Positions 46,491 to 57,539 of a stretch of 64,000 bases of DNA are shown in pieces. The stretch comes from Phlebotomus papatasi (Eukaryota > Arthropoda > Insecta > Diptera > Psychodidae): the NCBI RefSeq assembly GCF_024763615.1, contig NC_077223.1, positions 13,888,001 through 13,952,000 on the forward strand, written 5' to 3'. Under the pieces are notes generated by a model. It did not search any database, was not told the DNA's origin, and saw only the letters and a program-made list of their open reading frames with translations. A program made the translations under genes and the position numbers. Each line of letters opens with the position of its first letter. Position 1 is the first letter of the stretch.

Positions 46491-46815
46491 AAATCCCAAT
46501 TGAAGTATTCCAAAAAACTGTTTGTACTAATATTTTAGTACATGTCTGTACTAAAATAATTCAAAATAAATTTGAAAACTGAAAAACCGTGCAGCAATTA
46601 GGATTCTTAAAAACAACTTCGTGGAATTTTGTTCCAATGCGTACAAATTTGTTTGAATCCCAATTGAAGTATTCCAAAAAACTGTACCAATATTTTCGTA
46701 CAAGTGTGTACTAAATTAATTTAAAATAAAATATGAAAACTTAAAAACGATGCAACAATTAGGATTCTTGAAAAAAACTTCGTGGAATTTTGTTCCAATG
46801 CGTACAAATTTATTT
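46491..46815. repeat. Tandem duplication next to a brm acceptor
   Basis: AATCCCAATTGAAGTATTCC starts two units (46492 and about 46657) that run through GATTCTT(A/G)AAAA and CGTGGAATTTTGTTCCAATG. About 165 bp each, diverged by about 10%. The first begins in the polypyrimidine region of the brm acceptor at 46487. Confidence 0.82.
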
Positions 46816-46819
46816 GAGT

Positions 46820-47940
46820 ACTAATCTCGACGGGCGAGTACTAATAACGAACCAAGACAAGACTGTTACTGGGAACTAACTCTAAACCGAAATAGACAGG
46901 GTTTACAGAGATACGTACTTATGCGTACTTATGAGCACAGTTTTTCAAAAATGATATGATAAGATCACTGAAGTATACACTATTTTGTTTCATGATCAAG
47001 GGCACCTGATTGTGCTATTCCTATGAAAAATAAAATGGAAAAATCTCTTTCCTGAACATATTTTTAGCATTTGACTATTCTCAAGTGCTTCTATATTATC
47101 ATTTGTTCTTTGTGTTGGTACCTGTCTCGACTAAACATTCAAGAGCTAAAAATATCTCAAATAAAAATGATAAATTTTTTATTGGAATAGCAATATAATC
47201 TCTTTAATTTGGGTATTCTGAATACTATATGTCTACGTTATATCCCCGAATACGACAAATAGAAGAATATAATAAAAAACGTTTGAACTAAAATTTAGTA
47301 CATGCCTGTACTAAATCTACGCGGCTTAAATTCAGAATTTCTAAGTGAAATAAACTATTTGATGGTATATGAGTGAAAGATTCGGCCTATGTACAACGTT
47401 TTCAACCGTTTTTACACTGCGAATAAAAATCTGTTTAATTGGATAAGTCAAGGTCTAAAATACCACGAACTGAAAATATTTTATGCCAATTTCTTAAAAA
47501 TGCATCACTTGATGAAAAGCATAGAACGGAACTTCACTTTTTTTTCTTTACCTAATTACATGAATTTTATTAATCTCGACCATTTACAGTGAAATCTAGT
47601 GAAAGCGTCATTGGATATCCTCCGCAATTGGTTGATGTCTGCCACATTCAATTACTATTTCTACCTCCGGAACGGAAAGCTTTATGCAATTCCTCAGTAC
47701 TCCTTTGTACTAAATTTTAAACATGTTCAAGAAATACCGCTGGATTTTTTTTTAGTACACACTTGGAAGATTCCAGATATCAAAGTAATCATAGAGAAAA
47801 AATTGAAATATTTGTAACACCTGTTTCAAAAATTCGAGAAAAAAGTTTTGTTCTAAAATAAGTCGTTTATTCAGAAAAAAAAATTTAATAAAAAGAACGG
47901 TTATGGTGCTTTTGCGTTTAGAAATAAACATTTTTTTAGC
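46820..47940. other. brm intron, unassigned
   Basis: AT-rich, with scattered TTTAGTACATG(C/T)CTGTACTAAA palindromes (46537, 47292), also seen at 55028. Probably parts of one degraded repeat family. No gene. Confidence 0.35.
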
Positions 47941-47944
47941 ACTT

Positions 47945-48110
47945 TACTGTTCTCATGTGCTTCTGCGTTATCGACTTTTCTTTGTGGTGGTTCCTCTCAT
48001 GACTATTTTCTCCGGTCATCGACATGTTCTAAAACCACCAAATAGTCGAGACAAGAACCAACACAAAGAAAAGTCGATAATGCAGAAGCAAATGAGAGCA
48101 GTACAGTACT
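47945..48110. repeat. Hairpin repeat in brm intron
   Basis: CTGTTCTCATGTGCTTCTGC and GTTATCGACTTTTCTTTGTG are mirrored by CACAAAGAAAAGTCGATAAT and GCAGAAGCAAATGAGAGCAG. Nearly the whole 165 bp folds. Confidence 0.8.
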
Positions 48111-48275
48111 AAAAAAAATGTTCAGCAGAAAGATTTCCCCTTTTAATTTTTCATTGGAATAGCACAATTTAAGGCAATTTCTTCTTTTTCTAAATTTAAT
48201 AACTGCATTATAATTTCTATTTTTTCTAAATAAAAGATTTTTTCTAAATGGAATAACTGCATTATAAAAACTTAC

Positions 48276-48890
48276 CTTTGCCTTCTTGATCATCTCCTTG
48301 GTCTTGTCTTCTTCGGTCTTATCTCCCTTGTTCTGGTTATCCTCAGCTTCCTTCTTCTCCTTCCGCCTCTCTTCCTCTTCATCACTATCCAAATCACTTT
48401 CACTCTCCACCCATTCCCATCCCGGATGAGCCTCAAGCCAACGATGCAGATCACGCAGCATCGGTGCCTCCTCACCCTGGAGCTTCTGCCCAGTGCTGGG
48501 ATCCATCACCGTCACGCGCAAATCGGCCGCCTGGCAACTCTCATCGATTGACATATACTCACCATTCTGCAACAATTCCCTCTTCCAGCGCTTCTTGCGC
48601 ACCATCTCATCAGCCTGCTTCTTCTTCTGCTCCACCTTGTGTTGCTTCACCATTTCTGTGAGATTGCCAATGTATTCATCTGTCTGCGACAGCAAAAATG
48701 CCAGACGCTTATCCTTCTTCTGATCAATCAACTTCCTATATCCCTCTTCATCTTCAGCCATTAGACGTCTCATACGTTCCTTCTCAATTCTCTCTTGCTC
48801 CTTTTTCTGCTCACGCTCAGCATTGGCATGGTAATTCATAATTGCTTTGTTCATGCGCCCCATACGGGCTTGATTGTTCCTGTGGAATTC
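48276..48890 (-). CDS. brm: Brahma, HSA/BRK exon
   Basis: Starts EFHRNNQARMGRMNKAIMNY after GGTTTACAG, completing the HSA domain (which binds actin-related proteins). The BRK domain follows at about visible residues 508-560, with SCQAADLRVTVMDPSTGQKL and LHRWLEAHPGWEW. A Glu/Lys-rich stretch ends in MIKKAK before GTAAGT. 205 codons, phase 0 at both ends. The ORF reading beyond the donor into SFYNAVIPF is intron. Confidence 0.96.
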
Positions 48891-49600
48891 CTGTAAACCA
48901 AACATTGCCACATTTTCAAAATTTGAGGTTAATTTTTTCAGACTTGCGCGCTCTCTATCGTTGCCCAAGTGAAGTTTAGGTGTCCCAAAAAGTTGGAGTA
49001 TTTTAACCCTTTAAGGACGACTGGGTCACCCGTGACCCATAGAGAAAATAATTTTTCCTGACTACCTGAAGTTATTTCTGTCTAATAATCACAAAGTAGA
49101 AAGATGTAGGAATCTAGGATATTTTTTGAAAATCTTCAGCTAAAAAATATTTGAGCTCAAAAATAACGAATTTTCAAATTTTCACTTTGGTGCTTGAATT
49201 TTAATATTTTTAATATTTCTAATTTTTTTTAAGCAAAAACCTCTTGGGACTAGAAACTATAATAACTATACATAATATTTCTCAACAAAGTAAAAATTAT
49301 AGTTTATTGGTATTTTCAGGAAAGCTTCATAATTTTCATGGGTCATATATGACCCAATCGTCCCTACAGGTAAAAAAACACCGAATTTGTCTTTAGTGGA
49401 TTTTCGAAGATTTGAGGTTAGACTGTTTCATGTTTTTGTGTATGTGTGCGCAAAATAGTTAATTATTCGTGTAATATTGTGTGATATATCAATTATCTGA
49501 GATTTCCCAGTGCAATACTGACTGAAGAAGGTAATATTTTGATAATTTATAAGATACTTCTGCGTATATGTTGTAAATTCATAACTTTTTACTCTTGTAG

Positions 49601-50010
49601 ATGACTTCAAAAATGGAAAAAAAAAATTCATGATCAGTGAACCCGAAATGATCCACATATTATGCCCGGAAGATAGCGATGATGCCGACAATCTTGTTCT
49701 GAACGAAAGCGACATAATATTATTTGGAACAAGACGTGGATGAAGTGGACTTTGAAGTCTTCATCGAAAACGCATCAACTCCGGAAGAACTCCCGGATCC
49801 ACAGCAATGTGCAACTGTACGTCTGAAATTCCCAGAGACAAGCAGCATTGCACCAACTCATTACCATCAGACATGTTTCGAAGAAAACTGAGGTGCACAT
49901 GGTGCTATCAGAAAAGAGGATTATAAGACCAATTGTATTTGTGAGGCATGCGACATTTATCTCTGTGTTACCAGTACTCGAAATTGTTTCGATGAATATC
50001 AAAAATTAAA
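49601..50010 (+). pseudogene. Decayed piggyBac transposase (acidic N-terminus and Cys-rich C-terminus)
   Basis: ATG at 49601 begins MTSK, and an A-run shifts frame. From 49630 an acidic stretch (PEDSDDADNLVLNESDII) follows, then EELPDPQ after another break. At 49894 the C-terminal finger appears, RCTWCYQK, then after a one-base shift DYKTNCICEACDIYLC and NCFDEY. The CxxC...CxxC..C...C.xxY pattern is that of the piggyBac C-terminal cysteine-rich domain. The catalytic DDD core is missing altogether. Confidence 0.72.
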
Positions 50011-50176
50011 AATGAAGTTAAACAATAAAACATTTTTTCATAAAAATTATTGTTTTTGTGTACCAGTCTTCAAGATTCTTTGAGACCAAAAATTGAATGA
50101 GATTTTTTAAAATAAATTTTTGATCGGTTTAATTTTTACTCGTACTCTAAATTTTTTTTAAATTATTACAAATATA

Positions 50177-51049
50177 GGGGGAGGCTTTAATGTTTCGCAC
50201 ATACGCTACCTTCAAACACTTCATATTTCTCCCATATTCCTTTATGAATCTCACATATGGCTATATATTGTAATAGCTAGCCTTAAATCCCATCTTTCCT
50301 GAAAAAAATGAGAGTCTAATCCCTTTTTCCTAGTCACAGGAAGCAAAAAATAAAAACAGGTCCAAATCCTCTAATCTAAATCCCGATTCCTGCAGCTGCA
50401 GGAACAGAGAAATCTTCAGTGATGCGCATTCAAACGTTTCTGTGCATATCCGGCTCCGTGGAGGAATGGTGGAATCTTGTGTGGTCTTCTCGCTTGCAGA
50501 GTTTTAGTCAATTTTTAGCTTTAAAAACTTATTGATTCGTATAAATTTGGTGATATTTGGACTTTTCAAGAAAGTATTCATCAGATTTAACCGTTTTCGG
50601 AGTGAAATTCTCGTAGAATCAAGCAAAAAAATGGTTTTTAGTGTCAATAAAACATCTCTCAGAAAAGTTCCAAAAAAGTGATATTAAAGCGTTTTATTCG
50701 TTATAAAAACGGTTTAATCAAGTAGATTAAAGTTCCCTTCAAACAATGATGTGCAACTTTCAGGGTCCGGTGCAAAATTTACGGTGAAAATGGGGTGTTC
50801 AATGATGGCGTGAATCGTGTGCGAAAATAGAAATTTCATTCATCTATCGGACAAATCGCCATTAAATTTTCATTTTCCTCTGGAGGAAAATCTAAGGATT
50901 TCCTGGGAGTTTGTTTGATGGGATTATGAACCTTATCAGTAAGACATTTTTTTGGCATAGTTGGAGAATCCATACGGTTTGCATGGTAGTCAGAAAAAAT
51001 CACTGAACTTGAACATCATTTGTGTGTGCGAAAGTTCAAAGCCTCCCCC
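50177..51049. mobile_element. TA-flanked GGGGGAGGC element, deleted copy
   Basis: TA, GGGGGAGGCTTTAATG ... GTTCAAAGCCTCCCCC, TA. Aligns with 1088-2562 except for one internal gap, and sits inside the piggyBac remnant. Confidence 0.88.
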
Positions 51050-51325
51050 TATTCAAGTTATTTATCTTTCAAAAATAACAGAGCAAACGAGTATACTAGT
51101 CGTCTGGAAAATTTTGTGCTTTTTTACCTTTAAGGACGATTGGGTCATATATGACCCATAGTTTTCCAGGACTCCTAGCGATGGGAAAATTTCTTTTTAA
51201 CCGTAAATCTCTTACTTAGGCTAAAATATCGAGGGAAACTTGATTTGATTGAATTTCGCTCAGCGGAAAGCTTCTCGTCCTTAAAGGGTTAATCAAAAAG
51301 GCTGAAAACCAGAGAAAAGTCTTAC

Positions 51326-52516
51326 CTTGAAATCCTTGCCATGCTGCAGAACAGCCGCGAGGAATTCCTGGTGCTTCTGCCTCCTCTTGCGTTCTGCCTC
51401 CAATTTCTGCTGCTTCTCCAGCTTCTCCGTGGCTCTAGCCTCTCGCAATCCCTGACGCTTTGTCCTCTTGTACGCCTTCACATTGACAGCTGTCTCGAGA
51501 GTTGTGTCCCTCCTGGTGCACTGGATAATCTCACTGCGAAGCTGTCGCTGGAAGTTGAGCACCCGCAGAGCTCGCAATTCAATCTGTGCCTGAATTCTCA
51601 AATCCTCCGGCATCGATGTGGGCAAATTGGTCAACTCTTCCATTCGCAGGGCAATCCTGGTGGCCAAGCGATTCTCTCTCTCCTGCAGAATGGTAATGGG
51701 ATCGAGACCAGCCGGCTTGGGAACAGTGGTCACACGATTCTGCTTGGGCATTTGCTGAGGCTGTGGCGGAGCCTGGGCTCCTGGCCGTGGTGCCTGAGCT
51801 GGACCCTGAGAACTCGGTCTAGCCGGTTGTTGCTGCTGCTGCTGATGCATATGCGGCGGTTGTTGCTGCTGCGGAGGCGGCTGTTGCCCATGTGGCGGCT
51901 GACCACTCGGCACCATGCCCGCCATCGGACTCTGAACCGGTGGCTGGCCACCGCTCACCTGCGGGAAAGCGTTCACATGAGCAACTCTATAGCCCATTTG
52001 ACTCCCGCCGAAACTCACCGGTGGTGGCGGTTTCTGATCCATATTGGGTGACTTTGTCTGCTGCTGCGGAGGTCCCGGCATTTGTGGCTGCTGCTGTTGC
52101 TGTTGCTGCGCCTGCTGCTGCTGCATTTGCTGCTGCTGTGCCTGCTGTTGCTGCTGAAAGGGACTTGCCGGTGGTGTTGGACACTGTGGTGGTGTACCAT
52201 CTGGCCTCTGACCCTGAATCACAGCTGCAATCTGCTTAGTCAGTGGCTGATTGCGTGCCAGCAGACGATAGGCCATTATCTGTGCACGCAGCATATGCAT
52301 CTGATTGACATTGAGAATCTGCTGCTTAGAATTAGCCTTGAGGGCCAATAATTGCGAATACCGCGGATCTTCCTGCAGACCCTTCTCCTCCATTGAATCA
52401 ATTGCCCTCTGGAGGGCACTCAAGTTCTCCTGGCCGGGCGGTGGACCACCTGGTGGAGGACCCACCGGAGGACCACCAGGTGGTTGTCCTTGACCCGGAG
52501 GTGGACCAGGAGGTCC
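51326..52516 (-). CDS. brm: Brahma (SWI/SNF ATPase), QLQ / Pro-Gln-rich exon; 5' end not found
   Basis: Brahma is the catalytic motor of the BAP/PBAP SWI/SNF complexes; it slides or ejects nucleosomes in the nucleus. The six exons found (52516-51326, 48890-48276, 46486-45598, 42092-41113, 41041-40492, 34557-34346) join in phase to 1478 codons. This exon has Gly/Pro repeats (GPPPGGPPPGQ), the QLQ motif (NVNQMHMLRAQIMAYRLLAR, about visible 68-92), poly-Gln and Pro/Gln tracts, and the start of HSA (YKRTKRQGLREARATEKLEK). It follows a CTGTAG acceptor with no in-frame start, so roughly 150 N-terminal residues are missing if the protein is Drosophila-sized (1638 aa). No GC-rich exon that could supply them was seen up to 64000. 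Confidence 0.96.
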
Positions 52517-53002
52517 CTACAGAACATTCACAATGTTAAAAAGTGGAAAAATTATTTATTTTACGATTTAACACGCAAAACACACCAATAAATACACCAA
52601 AACAAAATTATACTATATAAAAAAGTAGTCCCTGATTACTTAGACTTACGAAGTTATCACACTAGAGAATTTCACATTAAAATTTTAATGTGATTCACAT
52701 TAATTGTTGCTGATATGTGTCCTAAATTGTGCAATTTTCGTCAAGAGCTTTTAGAAATCGATTCATTTAGTGATAAAAAAGTGGACTCGAGTCACAAAAA
52801 TTGGTTTAAATAGGTTAAAATAGCATAAATACGATAGATAATTAATGAGCAAATTAATGAGAATTGAGCAAATTTATGAGCAAAATTTGCTCATTAAATT
52901 TTCATCAGGTACTTTAAATGTCATTTCCAAACTTCGAATCATAGGGATCTTTGAAATCGGATTATTCACTCTTTAAAAGAGACACGGGTTATTTGGGATT
53001 TA

Positions 53003-53180
53003 CCGTATAGCTTCGGGTGACTTTACCCCTTATTGTTCGAAGGTTTTCTTTAATTCTAGGACGTAGGAATGGTCTTCACGGACCCGATCTACCATATTCA
53101 ATCGGTAAAGACTATCTTTTAAATGCTAGAATTAAATAAAAGCTCACAAACAACAGGGGACAAAGTCATTCCATCTACGG
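53003..53180. mobile_element. CCGTA hairpin MITE (diverged)
   Basis: TA, CCGTATAGCTTCGGGTGACT ... AAAGTCATTCCATCTACGG. Same family as 21490-21667, with TTCTTTAATTCTAG and CTAGAATTAAATAAAAG arms. Confidence 0.78.
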
Positions 53181-53329
53181 CACCTAAAACCACAAATTAA
53201 TATCCCTTACCGTTTTCTCTCTAGAAGCGGTTTTTCTTTTTTAATGAACTACCGACCGGTCAACCAGAAAACTAGATAATTACTCTAATTATTCTTACAG
53301 CATCACTTTTTGTATATTAGGGAAAGGCT

Positions 53330-53533
53330 TTCAGGCTTGGCACACACTCTGCCTTTGAACTCTTCATATTTTTCCCACATTTCTTTAACGAATTTGACCT
53401 ATTTTTTCTAAATATGTGTCACTTAAGACTAGCTATTAAAATATATTGTTGTAGGTCAGATTCAATAAAGGAATATGGAAAAAATATGAAATGTTCGAAG
53501 GCAGAATATGTGCGAAGCCTGAAAGTTTTTCGC
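53330..53533. mobile_element. GGGAAAGGCTTTCAGGCTT MITE, copy 2
   Basis: TA, GGGAAAGGCTTTCAGGCTTG ... GCGAAGCCTGAAAGTTTTTC, TA. Arms include GCCTTTGAACTCTTCATATT and its mirrored form. Confidence 0.8.
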
Positions 53534-54803
53534 TACTGTGAAATTGTGAAATATTTGTATTGTTACGGCCTGCTTTTAAGCATACGTTGTATAAGGGACG
53601 CTATTCGATGCTCTTTATGGCAGGCCTGAGTTAAAATAAAAGCCGAAGGGAATATGGTGGTGCCTGTTAAGATTCTTCGAAATGCCGCGAAAATTCACGT
53701 AGAGAAAATGAGGGGTTTTTTAATGTTAAAATTGCTTAATTCCTTAGAGTTAAGTCATTTTCACAAGAAAATCCTTTTTATAATTTAGTTGAATACAGCT
53801 ATTGAGCTTGCTTGTAAATACTTGTCGATTTTACAACAAAAACATTGGGATGAAATTTTGAGCTGGAAGACTCATATACTTTTGAGCTGTCTCAAAATTC
53901 AGGATAGGTTTGAAAAAAAATCCTTTTGTATAACACTATTTTGCTTAATAAGGAATGCAAAAGTACGTATTACAAGCAGGGACACGACCTGCTAATAAGC
54001 ATAAATTAGAGAAGAAAATATTTTGTCGCATTTTAGAAATTTTTCGCAACCGCAGCGTCGCCAGACGTTTGCCAATTGAATATTTGTCTCTCTATCTCTC
54101 TCTCACAGTTGAATTGCGCGCAATTTAAGAACTTTCCATTTGTAGTGATATTTACTTTTAATTTCTTTGTATTTCTACAAGATTCAAGGAAAAGGGTGTG
54201 TAGTGAAGAGCTACCCGTCTTCTGACAAAGATATCACGAAAACAATTTCTTTTTATGTGAGTTTTTCTTTCTATTATATCTTTTTGGAGCAAATATATTC
54301 ATCATGGCACCGCAAATAAGCGGGATTATAGTGTTACCAGCACAGCTATCTGCAATTTCCATTAGAATTATCAACACAAAATTTCCGATATTACACGACT
54401 TTTAACGAGTACAGGTTTGCTTTATGGGATGAGTATTACGCTATACTATATTTTACGTTTATCCCTATACTTCACAAGAGCAACTTATACCCGCAAGAAT
54501 GTAAGTCGATTTTTCTCATGTTAAGTCCAAGCTTAGGTGTATTATGCACCTTTCAGTGAATGAAATACATGGAGTTCCGGTTTGAATGACATTGTCATGA
54601 CTGAAAAAATTTCATGAATTCACTCCTATTACACAAAAAATTGCATATTCCTAGGAATTTATCTTTGGAATGGAAAAGCCGTGAGGTATGCAAAAATTTT
54701 CTGCATCGAATTTTTCAGCCTATTTTTAGCGCTAAATATTCATAAAAAGTCCACTTCAAATTTACCGCATGAAAAAATTTTGTTTAGATGGTTTAGATGT
54801 ATT

Positions 54804-54875
54804 GGGTAAATGTGCCAAATTTCGGCAAGCTTTATATTTCGGCCACTTTGAGTGTAATTTCGGCCAAGCAATTAA
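54804..54875. repeat. Fragment of the pogo-like element left end
   Basis: GGGTAAATGTGCCAAATTTC, then ATTTCGGCCACTTTGAGTG, as at 14857; no right end found. Confidence 0.72.
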
Positions 54876-55635
54876 TTAAGCAATTAAGGATGTATTAACG
54901 CAAAAAACGTTAAATTTTAAATAAAGTGTTTTGAGATTAGACCCATTAGACCCTCTGATTTTGTCTGTACATCTCCTGTCATCGCAATCTCTGACCCCTC
55001 TGATCAAATCCGTAAGAGTACTAATTTTTAGTACATGTCTGTTCTAAAATATCTCAATTAATATTATATAAGCATATTTTTGAAAACATGCATGTGAATG
55101 AAGAAAGATAATTAGAATTATCTCCAGCTTGTTCTGAACTGATAAAAAAATGTTGAGAAATCATGTAGGTTTCTTTTTGGGGATTACAATTTTAAAATTT
55201 TAAGAGGCATTCATTTTTTAAAAATGCATAGAAGCCAAAAAGGGATGTCTCGACCCTATTTTTGATTTTTTTGGCAGAATTTTGTCGTATTTTCAGTTAC
55301 TTAAATACAGTTCACTGACAGTGGAAAATTCTCATTGACAATATTAGTGGGATTTTCCGAGATACTCTCTGTGCATGACAGTCCCGGCAAATACAAACTC
55401 AACTCTTGGCATTTATCAACACAAGCGCACAAATCTTCATCCAGTCATTTCATTCTCTCCAACGTGACTCTGCCACAAAAAAGCCTTCGTCTCATTTGCA
55501 CTTTTTATCGATTTACGCGAATGACTACTTCCCCAATCATTTTCCACTAAAGTTCCACCTCACTTTCAGCTGAATCAAAAATTGTCACAGTCGTGAGATT
55601 TGTCTTAAAGGGCAAACATCAAGAATTCAGTAAAA

Positions 55636-56550
55636 ATGACAGAAACTAGTGATTTTTCCCAGGACAATGTACTTCAGGAGTGTCAGGAATTCATGTGTGA
55701 AGCAATTGAGAAAGCCGGTGATATTGTGAGACGTGGTATTGACGCTGTGAAGAAGGTAGAGACAAAAACGAGTGTATTTGACTTAGTCACGGAATACGAT
55801 GGGCAAGTGGAGGATTTCCTCGTGTCTGAAATCCACAAAAAGTACCCAGAACACAAGTGAGCAAAGTTATAGAACGAACAATCTAAGAATATCCTAAATA
55901 ATCCTTGCAATCCTTCCAGAATAATTGCTGAAGAGAAACATGCCAAGGAACCTCTAACTGACAATCCCACATGGATTATCGACCCTATTGACGGTACCAC
56001 GAGTTTCGTCCATGGCTATCCACTTGTAGCCATTTCCGTTGCCCTTGCATATCGCAAAGAACTAGTTCTTGGTGTCGTTTCCGCTCCCATCCAGCGAGAA
56101 ATCTACTGTGCTCGCCGTGGGAAAGGAGCCACAATGAATGGCCAGAAAATCCACACAAGCCCCATTACAAATCTCATAAACTCCCTCGTGGGCGATGAAC
56201 CATCCCTGGCATCACGGGACAAATACCGCAATGACATTATGGTTCGAACCTATGCCCTAACCAATCGAGTTTCCGGAATTCGAGCAGTAGGATCAGCCGT
56301 TCTAGGGCTAGTCTACGTTGCTCGCGGTATTCTCGATGTCTACCAAGTGATTGGAATTTATCCATGGGACTTGGCAGCTGGAGCTATTATTGTCCAGGAA
56401 GCAGGTGGAATAATTTCACATCCTGATGGATCACCCTATGACATCATGAATGGGAGTATCTGTGTATCAGCAAATCAAGAGCTACACCAGCAAATTCTCA
56501 CCTTCAATCGCGAAGTCAGTGGAAAAGTATTGGAATTAAGGGATAAGTAG
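55636..56550 (+). CDS. Inositol monophosphatase, copy 1 (join 55636-55856, 55920-56550)
   Basis: A Mg-dependent, lithium-sensitive phosphatase family enzyme that frees myo-inositol from inositol monophosphates for phosphoinositide recycling. 283 residues, the usual family size. The ATG follows TCAGTAAAA. Exon 1 ends KKYPEH plus two bases at GTGAGC; a 63-bp intron ends CTTCCAG. Metal-binding motif 1 is WIIDPIDGTTSF with D95 and D98; E79 in IIAEEKHA corresponds to the catalytic-metal Glu; motif 2 is PWDLAAGA with D224. The usual GEES is AEEK here and DGTTNF is DGTTSF. All metal ligands remain, so activity is likely. The tandem paralogue at 60736 has the same intron position. Exact one-to-one orthology with a named fly gene is not claimed. 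Confidence 0.95.
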
Positions 56551-56759
56551 GAAAATCATCTTTTGATTCTGCAACGTCCTCTCACATGGAAAACTTCAAT
56601 ATTTATATTTCCTGAATTGCACATTATCAGTATTGGATGCTAATATTATTGATAATAATTCATTACACTGCAAAAATTTTTGATTGGCTGTAGATAAGGG
56701 TCAGCTTTTAGTTAAATGATTTAATCATCATTGAGGAGCTCTCTTTGAATTGTAATGAT

Positions 56760-56900
56760 CAGCGCACAATAATTTTTGTTTGTAAACATGTTTTCAAAAT
56801 TTCCCATGAGAATGAGCGAGATGACTAGATTTAGATCTCACTCACTCTCATTGAAAAGTCAAAAACATGTTTACTAAACAAAAGTTATTGTGCGTTGGGC
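56760..56900. repeat. Hairpin repeat downstream of IMPase copy 1
   Basis: GCGCACAATAATTTTTGTTT and AAACATGTTTTCAAAAT plus GAGAATGAGCGAGAT are mirrored by ATCTCACTCACTCTCATT, AAAAACATGTTTACTAAAC and GTTATTGTGCG. Confidence 0.78.
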
Positions 56901-57160
56901 ATAAGAAATAGTGAAATAGAGCAGTCATAGAAAAACTCGTTACGTAAAATAATAATAACATCTTACATTAAAGCAATATTAAAAAGGAATAATTTGGGAA
57001 TTTTGTGAAAAATAAATTTTTCAATACATTAATTTAAAGCTCGTATTATTAATTTAATTTAGTTTCAGTAATGAAGTGCTCGCTAAAGTTTACAAAAGTA
57101 TTTATCATTGTTTGTTGCCCTTAATTTTGGTGAGAAAATTGTTTATTGACTTTTCTTTCG

Positions 57161-57243
57161 CTCGATGAGGTAGTTCAACCAAGGATCAAACCGAAGAATT
57201 CTGCACTACAAAGGCAACGCTTTGAACAGCGAGATACTGAAAC
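57161..57243 (-). repeat. tRNA-derived (SINE-like) fragment
   Basis: On the - strand GTATCTCGCTGTTCAAAGCG resembles a box A, TTGCCTTTGTAGTGCAGAA an anticodon-arm region, and GGTTTGATCC a box B. Stems are too degraded for a working tRNA. Most likely a SINE head. Confidence 0.55.
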
Positions 57244-57539
57244 TTCTATAATTAGCAAAATAATACTGTTTCAAATGATAAATATTCCATAATTTACTGA
57301 ATCCTTATACTTTTCTTTATTTTGTATTTTCACGATTTCAATAAAAAAAAATAAGTAGATTGTCAGAGTTTGCAGATTCTTAAAAAGAATACTTCGGACA
57401 CAGAAAATTTCCCTTTGCGTCCAGCAAGAGCGAAGAATCAAGAATTCGGGATTTTGGCCCATTCGGAATTTTGAGTAGATTGTCAGTAGTCTTGCCGATT
57501 CTTAAAAAAATACTTCAGCTGCCTGAATTTGTCCCGCCG

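Larger units (their letters stand above)
49007..51288. mobile_element. piggyBac element remnant, internally disrupted
   Basis: TTAA (49003) CCCTTTAAGGACGACTGGGT on the left; CTCGTCCTTAAAGGG TTAA (51289) on the right. Contains a decayed transposase frame (49601-50010) and a nested TA element (50177-51049). A second left-type tip at 51127 (CCTTTAAGGACGATTGGGTC) means 51127-51288 could instead be a separate 162-bp MITE of the same family. Confidence 0.78.
52517..55300. other. DNA between the brm QLQ exon and IMPase copy 1
   Basis: Searched on the - strand for the Pro/Gly-rich brm start exon; none seen. Apart from the repeats listed separately it is AT-rich. 54060-54240 holds a GA/CT-rich run (TCTCTCTATCTCTCTCTCAC) that could belong to a promoter or 5' UTR of brm, unproven. 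Confidence 0.4.

Noticed and set aside
47389..47817. Two adjacent + strand ORFs in a brm intron
   Set aside because: No recognisable motif, no splice or expression signal, AT-rich repeat context.
51341..52239. Long + strand ORFs (236 and 115 residues)
   Set aside because: Shadows of the Gln/Pro-rich brm exon on the other strand.
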